NCBI GenBank assembly: GCA_947579605.1
Contig: OX388325.1
Span: 9,357,572 to 9,421,571, forward strand
Length of the DNA: 64,000 nt
Source of the DNA: Athripsodes cinereus
Taxonomy: Eukaryota > Arthropoda > Insecta > Trichoptera > Leptoceridae
Direction of reading: 5' to 3'
Shown here: positions 11,520 to 23,973 of the stretch, piece after piece
Layout of the letters: each line of letters opens with the position of its first letter
Numbering within the stretch: position 1 is the first letter of the stretch
Made by a program: the position numbers and the translations under genes
Notes under the pieces: generated by a model
What the model was told of the DNA's origin: nothing
Seen by the model: the letters and a program-made list of their open reading frames with translations, nothing else
The model's database searches: none

Positions 11520-11746
11520 GGATCAGTGACCTAAAGGTTATACCTTTAACGGTGCAATAAATAGGCCTATCACCCTTTTCTAAACACTTTTCAGTGTCAT
11601 GTCAAAGGCTGGTATTCGTAAAATATCACAAAAAATACATCGAACCAATTTCATTCCACCATCCTGAATGTCTTATTTTTATGCTTTGCAGAGAACGATT
11701 AAATGTGTTTTTACATGTAGCTGGTCTGCTGGCTATTAGGTATACA
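11520..11746 (+). repeat. Diverged repeat D copy, interrupted by a MITE
   Basis: CCACCATCCTGAATGTCTTA and GTAGCTGGTCTGCTGGCTAT match D. The copy breaks off where the hAT-like MITE inserts at 11747. Confidence 0.55.
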
Positions 11747-12288
11747 TAGTGATGTGGAATTCTCAAGTAATAATTTTTCGAGAAGTTTACCGAGAAATTT
11801 CTCGGTAAATTTCTCGAAGTAGAGAATTTTCGGAGAATTTTTTTTATTTTTTATTTAACAGTATAATAATAATAAATACTTTATTCAATCAATCAGTAAC
11901 AATGTACAAATGTTGATACAATTTATCACCAATATGGCTACAATTAATTATGGAAACAAAAAAATGTTAGGTAACTACATAAAAAAGTGTTAATAAAACT
12001 TATGAAAAATCTTGATGTTTGACACCCCACGTGCCCATATTTAAGTTAAAAAAAAATTGCAGGTACGTACATGGAAAAAGGTGTTAATAACCTCTGATTT
12101 GGGCCTTAATCAGCCCCACAAATATTTGAATCAATCAGGTTGGATGCGAAGTGTACTGGGCGAAAGGTCATAATACCACTAAAAAAAATTATGGAGAGAA
12201 ATTTCTCTTCCATCAGAGGAGAAATTCTCGGAGAAATTTCTCGTTCTCGAGAAATTTCTTTGGAGAATTTTCTCTTCTCACATCACTA
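11747..12288. mobile_element. 542-bp hAT-like MITE with perfect 8-bp target duplication
   Basis: Ends TAGTGATGTGGAA and TTCTCACATCACTA, flanked by GGTATACA on both sides (11739-11746 and 12289-12296). The subterminal regions are dense in GAGAAATTTCTC palindromes. No transposase. An inverted relative is at 6790-7262. Confidence 0.85.
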
Positions 12289-12529
12289 GGTATACATACA
12301 CTATTATATATGCACATATCTTATTCCATATCGTGGGCTCAATACTCTAACAACGCTAACTAGACATCTCAAAATCTAGACATCTCTCCCTAGCCACTCC
12401 CCCCCTTCCAGTCCATAACCCCTACAACGTGTAGGGTGTGTGTCAAATATATTTCGAATTTTGTTTTTTCTTTTGTTATGTATTGATAGTATTATATATA
12501 AGTATATTTGTTTTAATTAGATATATCTC

Positions 12530-12665
12530 AATGTGTCGTGGTTAGATAGAAGAAATCTCTTGATAGTGATAATCTCGCTACTGAATATCGTCCTGGTATT
12601 TTTAATATTTTATTGCTTTGTTATATAATAATGATGTGTAAAAAGGATAAATAAATAAACAAATA
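12530..12665 (+). repeat. LINE 3' tail (uninterrupted form)
   Basis: GTCGTGGTTAGATAGAAGAA to the ATAAATAAACAAATAAA tail. It serves as the empty-site reference for the insertion at 1070-1189. Confidence 0.6.
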
Positions 12666-12816
12666 AAATCAATTAGTTTAAGATAATGAATAAATCGTGA
12701 CGTTACACTCAAATGGATAGTAATTAATATTATATATATTTATTTATTTATTCAACCAAACATGCGGCTTACGCCATTTACAAATATCAAAAAAATAAAC
12801 CAAAAAATTTAAACAC

Positions 12817-13003
12817 CAGTAGGCCTAGTCAAAACACATTTAAGCGTTACGTTTTCGTTTCGTTTTCGTTCAAACATGACGACGTTGCGAGAACGCGTCA
12901 ATTTTCGTAGCTACTAGTGTATTTTAGTGTACGAAAATTGACGCAACCTCGTCTTGTTTGAACGAAAACATAACGCTTAAATGTATTTTGACTAGGCCTA
13001 CTG
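12817..13003. mobile_element. 187-bp palindromic MITE
   Basis: CAGTAGGCCTAGTCAAAA at the left, its inverse at the right. Long inner arms read CATTTAAGCGTTACGTTTTC and GTCAATTTTCG / CGAAAATTGAC. Flanks CAC and CGC hint at a 3-bp duplication but are not identical. Confidence 0.7.
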
Positions 13004-13254
13004 CGCACATACAAATATACATACATAATAACACAACTATAATATAACTATACATAGGTACCTACATTTTTATACTTAGATCTATCATGTTCGTTGCTAA
13101 AACATATTTGGAAATATACTAGAAATTTGTATCCTACCCATCAGTTACATTGAAACACTTTGATTACAGTACAAGGAAGCCTTTAAATTCATAATGATTA
13201 CTAGAAATTACTCAAACATTAAAGACACCATCAGTTTGACAGTAACTTTATGAG

Positions 13255-13340
13255 CCAAAACCAGGTCATTAAAATCTTTTAAGTAAAATTAAAACCAATT
13301 GTTTTTTTTCCATATATTAAAGACGAACATTGGGAAGACA
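13255..13340 (+). repeat. Fragment of a foldback repeat with GAAACCAGGTC-like signature
   Basis: AACCAGGTCATT and AGTAAAATTAAAACCAATTG match 33935-34090. See the finding on hammerhead-like hairpins. Confidence 0.45.
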
Positions 13341-14395
13341 CAACTCAAAACTACTAAAATTTGAGGTATCTATGTAGTTCTAATATTGAGCTCACGATAT
13401 GTCGTGTGATGGTACAAAGAGATAAATTAATTTTTGCAAATATCACAGCATCTTATCTTGACTTGCAACCGAATTTTAAATATTTAGTTTGTAAAAATAA
13501 TTAATTATAGATATTCACATCCTTTTACGGAAAACGATATCTATCTAATGATATATTAAAAATTCCAAATTTTGAATTAATTTAAAATTACCATTCACGT
13601 TTAAATGACTCGTTCTATAAAACCAGTCTTCCTATATAACACATATTCATTATATAGATAAAATAAAATAGTTTTTTCAATAAAGGACTCCCACAAGTCT
13701 GCCGAGGTCTGTGTCATATATATTTTTTTACGAGTGCTCTGTAGTATCACATACTCACATTAAATTCATACTTTGACCTGTGTAACCAGTGTGTAACCGG
13801 CCATGTTTAAGCTTATTCCTTACTGAATCAAAACCTTTGTGAGTCAACAGCGTTGGAATTATTCTCGATTAACCAAAATTTTTGTTATAAAACAATTTAA
13901 CGTAATACAAATGTCAAACACGTCACTTTATTTTTCTATGGCTAATGTCATAGAATATGACAATAAATTGAAAGTGGGCGGAAATAGTTTACTTCAGACA
14001 TAAAGTCGAATTGACGATAATAATGTATGTTGTTACTAATATGTAACTGTAAGTTAGAATGTAACAATACATTGTTTTAGTTTTATAAAATGCTATAAAG
14101 CCTTCAGGGATATTAACGGTTGTAATTAACTGTGGGGAGGTTTTGTCGGGGGAGCACTTCAGCTCCCTCTCACTCATCTCTGCGGCCTCTCATATAAATA
14201 AAAGATTTTGCACGATGAATGTGGATGACATAGGAACTACCATTCCTGAAACATCCACGGATCAGAGAGGGTACAACCCTTAACATTGTTAGCAAGGTGT
14301 TACATGGATAAAATTTAACAGTAAGAACAGCGGTTTGTGTATTAGTAGGGGTTTTGGACAGTAGATAATCGTGTTTTAGAGTCGCAAATTGCCGT

Positions 14396-14720
14396 GTACA
14401 GATGGCAGGATGCGAACGTCAATCAACACCAATCATCAAGCATGTGGCCAAATTTTGGAGCATTCGCCGAAGAAATATTCGGAGAATGCCTTCGTTAGCC
14501 GTCCACACCGCTTGACACAGCTTGACGAAGCTTAATGAACTTTGACTTTGGCCATAGATATATAACAAAATTTGACAGTTATCGTTCGCTACTCCCCCTT
14601 CGCTGGCAATCCGCCTATGTACGGATTGGACACCGAACTTTTGGCCGAATGTAAGATGGCGGTGTTTTGAACAGCTGTTTTCATGTGAGTTTTGTGCGTG
14701 ATTTGTCATGATGACGTTTC
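14396..14720. mobile_element. MITE fragment sharing an end with 22550-22727
   Basis: GTGTACAGATGGCAGGATGC at 14396 recurs inverted at the right end of the 22550-22727 element. The interior is rich in CGAA/TTCG motifs. The other end is unclear. Confidence 0.5.
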
Positions 14721-14789
14721 GTCCGGTTTATATGCCTCGGTGTGGAGTAGAAAGTATTGAATTATTACGTCTACACACAGTTACAAGAG

Positions 14790-15160
14790 TGCATGTATGG
14801 TATTAAATGAGATTAAATGCAGAATAGAAGTGGCACAAACAGCATTTACTAAAATAATGAAAAACCTTCTTTGTGACTGCAATATAAACCTAAAGCTGAG
14901 ACAAAGAATGGTCAAATTTTATGTATGGTCAGTCTTACTTTACGGTGTATAAGTGTGGACTCTCAAAATTAATATAATTAACCGCTTTGAAGTGTTTGAA
15001 ATGTGGATCCACCGTACAATGCTAAGAATATCCTGGAGCTCTATAAAATATCATATTTGGGCTATGTGATGAGAGGTAAAAAACACACCATACTCCAGCT
15101 CCTCATGAAGGGGAAGGTCGAGGGCCGCAGAAGACACCTCTCCAGCTGGCAAGACACGTG
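14790..15160 (+). pseudogene. LINE reverse transcriptase fragment
   Basis: Reads INLKLRQRMVKFYVWSVLLYG, stop, VWTLKINIINRFEVFEMWIH, RTMLRIS, then after a frame change GYVMRGKKHTILQLLMKGK and EGRRR. This is the classic end of an RTE/jockey-type ORF2 with stops and a frameshift. Confidence 0.65.
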
Positions 15161-15830
15161 AAGAAGAAGAACCATACATACTTTTACACCTCGTATGGAC
15201 AAGCAAGATACAACGCAACAATCAATTATAGAGAGGTAAGTTTTTTTTGTTGCAAACACTCCAAAAATATACACCAAAATAAGCAACAATTATCACTATT
15301 TCCAGTCAACTATTTAAATAATTAGTAGCAATTTTGCTCATTATCTATCCTGGTTGAAAATTACACATCTCTAAATTGTTTTTTATTATCTCCCCAATAT
15401 AGTAGAAAACCAAATGCAGATATTCTGCTCGCTGGAGAATATCTTTAAATCCAACCACAAAAGTGATCATTTCTTAAATTCATAGTTGTGTCCACAATAC
15501 ATTAACTGTACTATAAGAGTAGACTTAATACAATTAAAGGTCATTGACTGTAAGATAAACAACTTTCTTAATTAACTTTTGAAATGGAAGGGGACTTTCT
15601 TGAAAACTAATCCCGTCAATAGAGTTGTGTAATCGCTAAACGCCTGTGTTTTGATATTAATAAATTTAACATGAACTTACAGAGCGCAATACTGGCTACA
15701 TACTGTAGTAATCTGTTATAATAATATTATCATTATCAAAAAGACGGTTCTCTGATGTCATTATCATGCTCATAAATATATTGATGCATTCTTTGATGAT
15801 TAATAAAATTAACTAACCTTTATTTTGTAG
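15160..15830. other. No recognisable gene
   Basis: AT-rich sequence. I found neither coding signal nor a repeat match within the window. Confidence 0.3.
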
Positions 15831-16376
15831 GTCCGCTTGATGTGCTTAACTTCCTGTTAAATTTTGCATCTTTAGCAACATATCTGAATAGTGACAGGTG
15901 AGTGTAGGTATATAATATTTGCTTATATATCATATTTCACGAGTGGAAGAGACAGAATATTCAACAAACAGGTCATTCTTTCCATTTTATTAGATATTAT
16001 TTTATTTTATTTACTTTATTATATAAGACAGTCAGATTATTGTTAAATCAGAATAAAATTGAAGATACTAATTGTCTCATGTGAAATGTTTTATGAATAT
16101 TTGTCTCTTGCAGAACACTGGAATATATGTGTACAGAATAAATGGGAGACTTATTTTATTCTAGGGACTTCACTGATGTGTTGCGTCATTTATATTTTTG
16201 TAAATTATAGTATAACTATGTACTCCAAAAGGAAATCCGACCCCACAAGGAATAGAGTAAATCTTCCACTAAAACATCATGAACGGAACGACACTTTTGA
16301 TTCACCGATCCACTGTCATCTAGCAGGATTGTCTCAGTTTTCCTATCGTAGAATAACCCGTGTATTCAACGTATAG
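15831..16376 (+). CDS. Candidate two-exon fragment of an unknown gene (weak)
   Basis: 15831-15897 has a good acceptor (TATTTTGTAG) and donor (CAG/GTGAGT). Its only open frame reads PLDVLNFLLNFASLATYLNS. After a 216-base gap a second strong acceptor (GTCTCTTGCAG, 16111-16113) opens 16114-16376. That frame reads HWNICVQNKWE, a single hydrophobic helix (TYFILGTSLMCCVIYIFV), a basic stop-transfer (SKRK) and a polar tail ending FNV-stop. The open frames do not join in phase with the strong donor; the in-phase reading ends after TLEYMCTE. I do not recognise a family. It may be the end of a gene, a pseudogene or chance. Confidence 0.2.
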
Positions 16377-16659
16377 CTAGTTTACTAGGGATACCTAGTA
16401 AATATTCTACAACTGGGTTTCAGATCCATAGGATTTTCAAGAGAACTCTTCACATTTCTACGCTAAGTGCTGAAAACATTATAAGCATTTACATATTTCA
16501 TTTACATTTACTTATTATTTTTATTCAAAGAAAACAAACTAGTCTCCAAGTAAAGATAATATATCCCTATAATTGAACAGAACTATATAGTAGATAATAT
16601 CTTGCCATCACAGCAAAATAGAGTCACAAGACAGATGGTGTCATTGTTGTATCATTCCA

Positions 16660-17180
16660 TTCAGGTCTACAGTGTTCGGACAGCGACAGTTTATGTGGAT
16701 GGCATCTAGACTGTTTAACATCATACCTCTAAAGATTAGAGAAATCACTGTTTTTGTTGAATTTAAAAGAGCATGTTATGGGTGGGTGTCTGATCTGCCA
16801 ATGGAGAGATTGCAAGATGTCTTAGGATTTGTTTTGTGTTTTATGTGGGATGATATACGTGTGTTAGTATGTGGTGTGGGATTTTGTGATGTGTGTGGTT
16901 GAGGGATATGTTGTTGTTTTCTGGTTTTATATGGAGAAATGGTTTGTTTGTGTGTTGTTTCATGTATGGACGGTTTACAGCAGTGTTTTTCTTGTTATGA
17001 ATGTGATTGTGTAAATATAATAGATGAATGCTTTTTGTGATTGTGTATATGTTTCTATATGATTGATATGTTTGTGAGATGTTTGCCCTAGTACAGGTTA
17101 TACCTAGTTGGGCAGCATCAATGAAAATATGTACAAGATTTGTAATTTATTAGTGTGATAAAATAAATAAAAAAATAAAA
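16660..17180 (+). pseudogene. Jockey/CR1-type LINE C-terminus and 3' UTR
   Basis: Reads FGQRQFMWMASRLFNIIPLK and FVEFKRACYGWV, the common end of these polyproteins (R.R....RLWN.LP...R....FK..L..WL). A 3' UTR ends in AAATAAATAAAAAAATAAAA. Confidence 0.6.
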
Positions 17181-17914
17181 CACTGTTTACCTTCACTATG
17201 AAAGCAATTCATAATGAAAGTAATTGGGTTAGTTGGAAGAGATCGCGCCTTTGCGATAAACTCACCCTCTGTATATTGATTGTATTTAATTTGAATGTAT
17301 ACCTTTTATGTAATTGTTTTTTATCAATGTACAGTAAAGAATAAAAAAAAGTAATCAGTATTTTATTTTTATGTTTAATTCACGTTTGCATGATACATAT
17401 TTGAGTTTTGAATATTTTTCTATGCGCTGCGCCCAGCAAAATATTGATCTCCCTCTTTTTGTATATTTTGTCGAAAAAATATAAATAAAAATAACTTAAT
17501 TTTAGATAAGGAAAGACTTTAAAAGTTCATTTTAATTTAGGTTGCTAAAGAGTATAAATAAATAACTTTGTTTACTTTCACTTCATTGATATATTGATAT
17601 TAGAAGCTTTTAGATTTAGTTTGTATGTTTTTTAGATTGTATTGTCTATTTTTACAATTTAATATTTAACTTTAGCACAGTAAACACTAAAAACAGCATA
17701 TTTAAATAAACTACACTATATTTTAATCGGAATGAATTTTTTTTATAAAATTAGTTGATGTTTAACTATTATTTTGAATTTTAAAAAAAGAGAAGTTGTA
17801 GGTTCAGGCAGCTGTAAGAGCGCCATCTACCCAAATTTATTGTTACGACTACTATTATAATATACATATATCAATCAATCAATGAAATTAAACAGAAATT
17901 ATTTTATAAACTAA

Positions 17915-18345
17915 AAAATAATAATAAAGGAATAAGTTATGTATAAAGAAATATTATTATAGTCCTGAGTATGTATGTAAAATAAAGAATATGAAAACAT
18001 TTATATTATGTAATCTGAACAAGGATTAAATAAATGTATCTAAAAAATAACAATAAAGGCATAAGTTATGTATAAAGAAAAGATTATTATAGTCCTGAGT
18101 ATGTATGTAAAATAAAGAATATGAAGACATTTATATGTAATCTGTAAATATTGAACAAGGAATAAATAAATGTATCTAAAAAATAACAATAAAGGAATAA
18201 GTTATGTATAAAGAAAATATTATTATAGTCCTGAGTATGTATGTAAAATAAAGAATATGAAAACATTTATAATATAAATGTTTTCATATTATTTTCATAT
18301 TTACATATTATGTAATCTGTAAATATTGAAAAAGGATTAAATAAA
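17915..18345. repeat. Three-unit tandem repeat, about 128-136 bp per unit
   Basis: Units begin near 17927, 18055 and 18191 with AAAGGAATAAGTTATGTATA and run through AGTCCTGAGTATGTATGTAA. The last unit ends in a short palindrome (ATATGAAAACATTTATA and its inverse). No coding capacity. Confidence 0.85.
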
Positions 18346-18773
18346 TATTCAACACTGTTCATAAAGATTTATTTTCAAAATATCATTCCTTGAGGGGTGG
18401 CAGAAAGGCTTTAATAGTGTTTATTCCTATACAACAACATGTATGCAATTCTTGATAAATGCCCTTCTATTCATTCTACTTGATGTTTAAAACCGACTGA
18501 GTGCTAATTACAACAATAACAATAGATAATCGTCTATATATTGACGATTAGTACTCAAACACTTTAGATATTCTAGTACAACACTGTTACGCAGTATATG
18601 TCTCAAACTTTTATTACCCATTACTTTGTAGCAATGAACATTTCATTCTCTTTCTATTATAAAAAATAGCACATACAGGGTATGTGGCATAGCTCATCAT
18701 CGAATATCCATTTTTACGATAACACTAAATAATAATAATGATTAATGTCTAAATAAAATAATCATGAATAATA

Positions 18774-19066
18774 TTATGTGTGTCGAACTGAAGGACGCCA
18801 TAATTTTTCTTGAACAGTTATGTTTTCAGCTTTTGATGACTGCGTACAATTCAGCGAGACAGAGTTGGATTTTAAGATCTCTTCAAGTCCTGTTACGAAA
18901 TTCATCTGCTTCTTACAGTGCCATGTCAGGTCCCACCAAAGTTGGAAATCACCCTGGCGTAGGCTTCTCTGTCCTGTGCTAGCGCCGGAACAGCTCTTAC
19001 ACAATCTGGATTCCGGTCCACTTTCTGATGTTTCTTAGCCAGAGTCGCCTTCCCACCATATTCATA
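18774..19066 (-). pseudogene. Unidentified coding-like fragment
   Basis: On the - strand, after TTTTCAG at 19073-19067, the frame reads SSYEYGGKATLAKKHQKVDR, NPDCVRAVPALAQD and YARVISNFGGT, then a stop. A second frame continues HCKKQMNFVTGLEEIL. The residue mix and balanced base content differ from the surroundings, suggesting a decayed exon or mobile-element ORF. I do not recognise the family. Confidence 0.3.
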
Positions 19067-19204
19067 AGAACTGAAAATTCATAAATATAAAGTTAATAGA
19101 AGGATACTCTTCTATTTATTTGCACATATAAAAATAAAGTTTTTCTATTGCTACCACTATACCATCACTAAGTAGGGAAGTCAACTGACTAGCATTATGT
19201 AATA

Positions 19205-19310
19205 ATCATTCAAGCTGTCCTCTTTGCCCCAACAAAAAAAAGACATTCAGGATCGATGGCAAGCCTCATTGCTGAATTCAGGGTGTAAAATGTATTTTTT
19301 ACAGACACTT
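19205..19310 (-). repeat. Partial repeat D, reverse
   Basis: GACATTCAGGATCGATGGCA and GGGTGTAAAATGTATTTTTT match D. A further scrap is at 20133-20190 (ACCATCACGGCATATCCC). Confidence 0.5.
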
Positions 19311-19324
19311 CGCTTGCCCACTAT

Positions 19325-19575
19325 TATAGGGTTCTATGTTACATTTTTGAAAAATTTGAGTTATGAATGCTATAACATTCTATGTATTCAAAGGTATTTA
19401 TTACAGGAACTCAATTGTAAATCGGAGCACTAGTCGTGAAACTAAAGATGATAAAACATAGTTCTATGTTGTGTTTTTCTTCAAAACAGTGATACAAAGT
19501 TCTATGTGTATAACATAGAACCTTGTAGCATAAATTAATTAAAATTTTAAAATTGCAAGGTTCTATGTTTGATTC
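19325..19575. repeat. Cluster of GTTCTATGT motifs
   Basis: GTTCTATGT or ATTCTATGT occurs at about 19330, 19373, 19460, 19499 and 19560, with an inverted ACATAGAAC at 19515. It lies just upstream of the DUF7869-like relic and could be a subterminal repeat of that element. Confidence 0.45.
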
Positions 19576-19689
19576 ATCGCACCTTGCAATCTCAAAAAAT
19601 ATATTGATTATGTTTGTAATATTGAACTTATGCGTTTTAAAAGTAGCTGAACATTTTCTATGACTGCCATGGTCTTAATATGACAACAC

Positions 19690-20110
19690 TGTATTGACTG
19701 CACATGTATGTACAACATGTATGAATGACTGCACACCTCTCTACGAACAAAAAGGTGTACTGTGCCATTTGGACTGAAAATGTAGCAGGCAGAGGAGGTA
19801 ATGAAACTGCTAGCGCTGTTTTTAGGATCTTGAAACAAGTTCTTGAAGACAATCCGCAATTCACGAATCTTATATTGTGGAGTGATAGTTATGTTCCACA
19901 GAATCGTAATGGTATAATGAGCTATGCGATTAGATATTTTATGATTTGCTATAATGGTACAGTATTCAGGAGATTACGATGAAATATTCAACACCAGGCC
20001 ATTCATGTGTACAAGAAATTGACAACGTTTACAGTTGCATTGACAGAGTTCTTTCGAAAACTGAATATTAATCCCCAATCTCTCTGATGAACACTTGAAG
20101 TACACTTTGA
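19690..20110 (+). pseudogene. DUF7869-like (RNase H-like transposon-derived) domain relic
   Basis: Reads KKVYCAIWTENVAGRGGNE, ILWSDSYVPQNRNGIMSYAI, then after a frameshift near 19979 KYSTPGHSCVQEIDNVYSCI, with stops later. W.E..AGRG.NE, WSD....QNRN and GHS..E.D are the family's hallmark motifs as I recall them. These domains are widespread in arthropod repetitive DNA. Confidence 0.65.
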
Positions 20111-20935
20111 CTTTTTACTTAATACTAATATACCATCACGGCATATCCCATAAGTGGGGTAGCCAGCAGACCAGCTGCATCTACTAGCTTAATCTACCTG
20201 TTTAAAAGTTAAATCCCTGAGAAAGAGGCAATAGTTGAACTAATAATCATACAATCACAATACTGAAGTTTTTACAATTAACTGATTTGTAGGTTAAGTT
20301 AGAGTAAGTTTGGTGCTATTTTATACATTACCATATCATTTCTTGGGTGAAAAACTAAATAATTACGTGAATATAAGTAGGAAATTCATAAATTTAGTTT
20401 TGATGCGATTACATTATTTTGAGTGTCACTTTCCATGGTCACCTTAATTTTGACATATTGTTTATCGTTTTAATAATGAGACAGTATTAAACATTATTGA
20501 ACTTGGTTTATTAAAAGCCACTTACCAGTTTTATTTATAAACTGATTAAACTGAATAAAAAATTTCGCGGTAACGTAACTGACAACTGACAAACATAACA
20601 AAACATAAACAATCATTCATCCAATAAGTTAATAACCATAGAGAATAACTTTTTTCTTTTTCTTCTTTTTTTATTAATTTGGCTTTTCAACTTATGTATA
20701 TGAAATCGTACAGAATCTCATAGCAAAACATCTTTCGGAATAAATTTGAATCACAAAAGACTGCGTCGACTTTTTTTGATAATTTTAATGTAGAAAGCAG
20801 TAATTATTTACTTAAGGAGTAATAGTTTCGAAGAAAATTTGTTGATAATTATTTTAAACACAAAATTTATTGTCATATATACATTATACATTTTTCGTCC
20901 ACATTCCATATAAAATTTTAGTACATTCTATATAA

Positions 20936-21720
20936 AATCTATTTAAATTTCAAATATTCCAAAAACTCCTCGGTTTTCGGAATATTTTCTCACAGTACCT
21001 TTTTCTACAGCATAACGGGTATTTGCACCGACTATTGTTTTATTACCGGATACCGTCACCGTATTTTCAAAATGCAGACTATTAAAGGTCACGTGGTCTT
21101 GTCTATGGATTTGCTTTTGCTTGGGGGGCAAACAGTCAGATTGCGCAAATCATCCTTGTAGGATGTTATGCCATAAGAGAAAAAAAAGAAAGTCAGACGA
21201 CAAAATAATAACAAAATCGACACTGACAGTTTTTTTGATTATTGGGTATTCTTTAGGCGTTCCACCTAATATTACACCGTAATCGTTTGTTGTGTTGGGA
21301 TGCCTGATGCCCCTCAATGATTTTTCTGTGACGTCATCCTTTAATGGTCTATACCGACATGACAACGCTCTTCTTTGAAATAATTTTCTATCTGAGATAG
21401 CATGTGTTATGGTCCTTTATCTCTTTTTCACGCATAGTTATAACTGCGCAGTTAGAAGGAGATACCACCTTTTTGTTTGCTTTGTCTTTGTTTTAGAACA
21501 GAGCAGTTAGAAAGAGATACCACCTTTTTGTTTGTTTTGTTTTTGTTCCGTTGTTGACCCTCAAACATTTTTCTGTGACGTCATCCTTTAATGGTCTTAT
21601 AGGAATTTGAAATATTTCAAAATCTTCTCGGTTTTCTTAAATATTATTTACTCGAATCATAGATAAAGTATCGGGTATTTTTACCGGAATTCCGATACTT
21701 TATCTACCGAATACCGACCA
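20936..21720 (-). repeat. Composite of hAT-like MITE fragments (family E)
   Basis: AAAACTCCTCGGTTTTCGGA, TACCTTTTTCTA and TACCGGATACCG-type segments match 55633-55944 and 59167-59450 in reverse. A second piece starts near 21600. Between them TCTGTGACGTCATCCTTTAA occurs twice (about 21325 and 21575), and a 70-bp block with GAGATACCACCTTTTTGTTT is duplicated (21450-21545). Confidence 0.55.
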
Positions 21721-22549
21721 AGCTGTTTTGGGTTCATTAAAATACTAAAACATACCAAACAAACTCTATTTAAATCTACCAAAGAAACAAAAAACTACTA
21801 AACACTGTTGCCAATGCCTCGAAAACTACCTAAAAAGCAAGAAACTACCAAATCTGTGCACGCTGATGACATTATTCACGTGGATGTAAATGATTTTAAG
21901 TGTTAACAGTGTGATAAATACATTCACGTCATATTTTTACGTTTGATTGATCGTAAGTTCGGTTAGATTTGGTCTGATGCTATTTTATTTAAGTATTTTT
22001 TTGATTCTTTGGATGGCTACAGCTATTTTTCATGGTTTCATTAAAAAATTTCTAGCCACAATTTTATTATCTATCAAATTGGTGAATTCATTTTCATTGC
22101 ATTTTTGTCTAACTTTGATTTATTTCTTTAATGTGTACTGTATTAATCATACTGGTAGCCCTGAAAACTATTTTCGCCATTCGTGTGTCAATATCCCCTT
22201 CAATAAAGTATATTTGTTATTAATCAAATGCGTACTAAAAAAGTAAAAAATTAGTTTAATACTCGTGAGAAAGACTGAATTTCGACGGATTATTATTTTC
22301 CACGCGATATAATAATATAAACTTATCTAAAATTAATTTGAAATTTCATCAATTGTTTGTGAGATGGCGGGTTTCATTACTTGAATTTTTTTACTGAGGT
22401 TTATAAATATAAAAACAAAAATAAAATCAGAACTTAGCCATAAAAATCATTTTATAAAAATCAAGTTATGATCGATGGCTTGATTTTTTCATGAGGTAGA
22501 TTTTTTCATGCAAGCAACACTTTATCATAGTTTGGATACGATATGCATC

Positions 22550-22727
22550 TATGGTTATGTTACACAGAATCTTCGCCGAAAGTTCCGCATCAATCCGCAT
22601 GAGAATTTGTATGTGCCTTCTGAAGGATTCGGCCTTGATTGCCAATCATTCGTTTTGCTGGTCAATCATATGATTGACAATCATTCGGCGTTCGCATCCT
22701 GCCATCTGTACACGGCATATGACGAAT
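22550..22727. mobile_element. MITE fragment with GATGGCAGGATGCGAACG-type end
   Basis: The right end, inverted, matches the start of 14396-14720. The body is rich in ATTCGGC/CCGAAT. Part of it forms a spurious 79-codon frame. Confidence 0.45.
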
Positions 22728-22734
22728 ATTGTAG

Positions 22735-22985
22735 TAAACGTGATTAGATGGAAGAAACCACTACATAGTGATAATACAAAGTGAAGAAGGATATGAACTG
22801 TGCCACATATTATGTATGTAGAATTAAAGAGTCTAGCAGAAAATAGAGAGGAATGGAGAAGAAAATCCAAACAATCCTATGGGTTGTAACACCACTGAAA
22901 ATCGTTCTAATATTTTTAATTTTGTATTATTTTGTTACCTAACACTGTCATATAATAGTGAATAAAAGAATGAATAAATAAATAT
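22735..22985 (+). pseudogene. RTE-like LINE tail
   Basis: VELKSLAENREEWRRKSKQ and YGL-stop match the end of 63-470 after a frame change. The 3' UTR ends in AATAAATAAAT. Confidence 0.6.
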
Positions 22986-22999
22986 TTCGGAAAGATTAC

Positions 23000-23970
23000 C
23001 TAAGCCGATTCGTGAGCATTTTATGTTATAAACCCTTTTCAAGAATTCTTTTTTTCAATTTTCAAGAAAAGGTTTTATTTAGAGATTTATACCTAAAATA
23101 TATACTGAATAAAATTGCGTAACTTTCTTAATGATTCTACATATAGTGTCCATAATGAATGTATCAAATTAGCTAGCTTTTTAATTAAGATTTTACGATT
23201 TTTAAAACACTAAAAATTTCCTAATCTTGCATAATTGAAAATCATCAAAAAATAACTTCAGTAAAGGTCAACGGATTGATTGATGAAAAACTAAAAGTTT
23301 ATTGTTTATGTTTTATATTTTATTACTTTTTTATGCTATTATATCCTGAAAGCATTTCCGGAAAATTAATTTGGTATTAATTGCTGTATAGTTGAAAATC
23401 ACCTTATTTACAGCTCTTTAGCAATATAAATAATTATTTACCTACTATAAATAGTCAAGTAACAGATATAAAATTAAAATAAATCTCTTATAAATTATGT
23501 AAGGATTCAAAATTTACATGATTAGAAGGTAAATAGTAAACACGTTTTATGTGAAGATATAAAGAATAAAATAAATAGTTTGTAAATTTTATTATATATT
23601 TGAATTTATTGATTTCGGAAAGTAGAGAGAAAACGAGTCGGTGAAGGAAGTATCGATGTGAATTTTATTTATTTCTGCCATAAAATTTTTCAAAAATGCT
23701 AGATAGATACCAAGTTTTAAGGTTTTCAATGTGATTTCGACAAAATTGTGACAAAAAGAAGCGCAGACAATGTAGGAGAGAATACGTAGAAAATCTTGAT
23801 GATGGGCACAGTAGGCGGGTCGAAATGTAGTTATTATGCATTTCCACCCAGTACGTGGTTTCAGCAAATTCACAAACACAGAATATATTTATGCTATAGA
23901 TACTATGCATAGTTTATCATTTATACTGAATATTGTCGAGCGATGGTTCTTGGTAGAAGATCACTATATA
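23000..23970. other. No recognisable gene
   Basis: Very AT-rich. Open frames of up to 95 codons on the - strand (23592-23910) have no domain. I see no clear repeat match. Confidence 0.3.
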
Positions 23971-23973
23971 TAA

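Noticed and set aside
21947..22246. 99-codon hydrophobic open frame on the + strand
   Set aside because: AT-rich, Phe/Leu-biased by composition. No splice context or repeat of family motifs.
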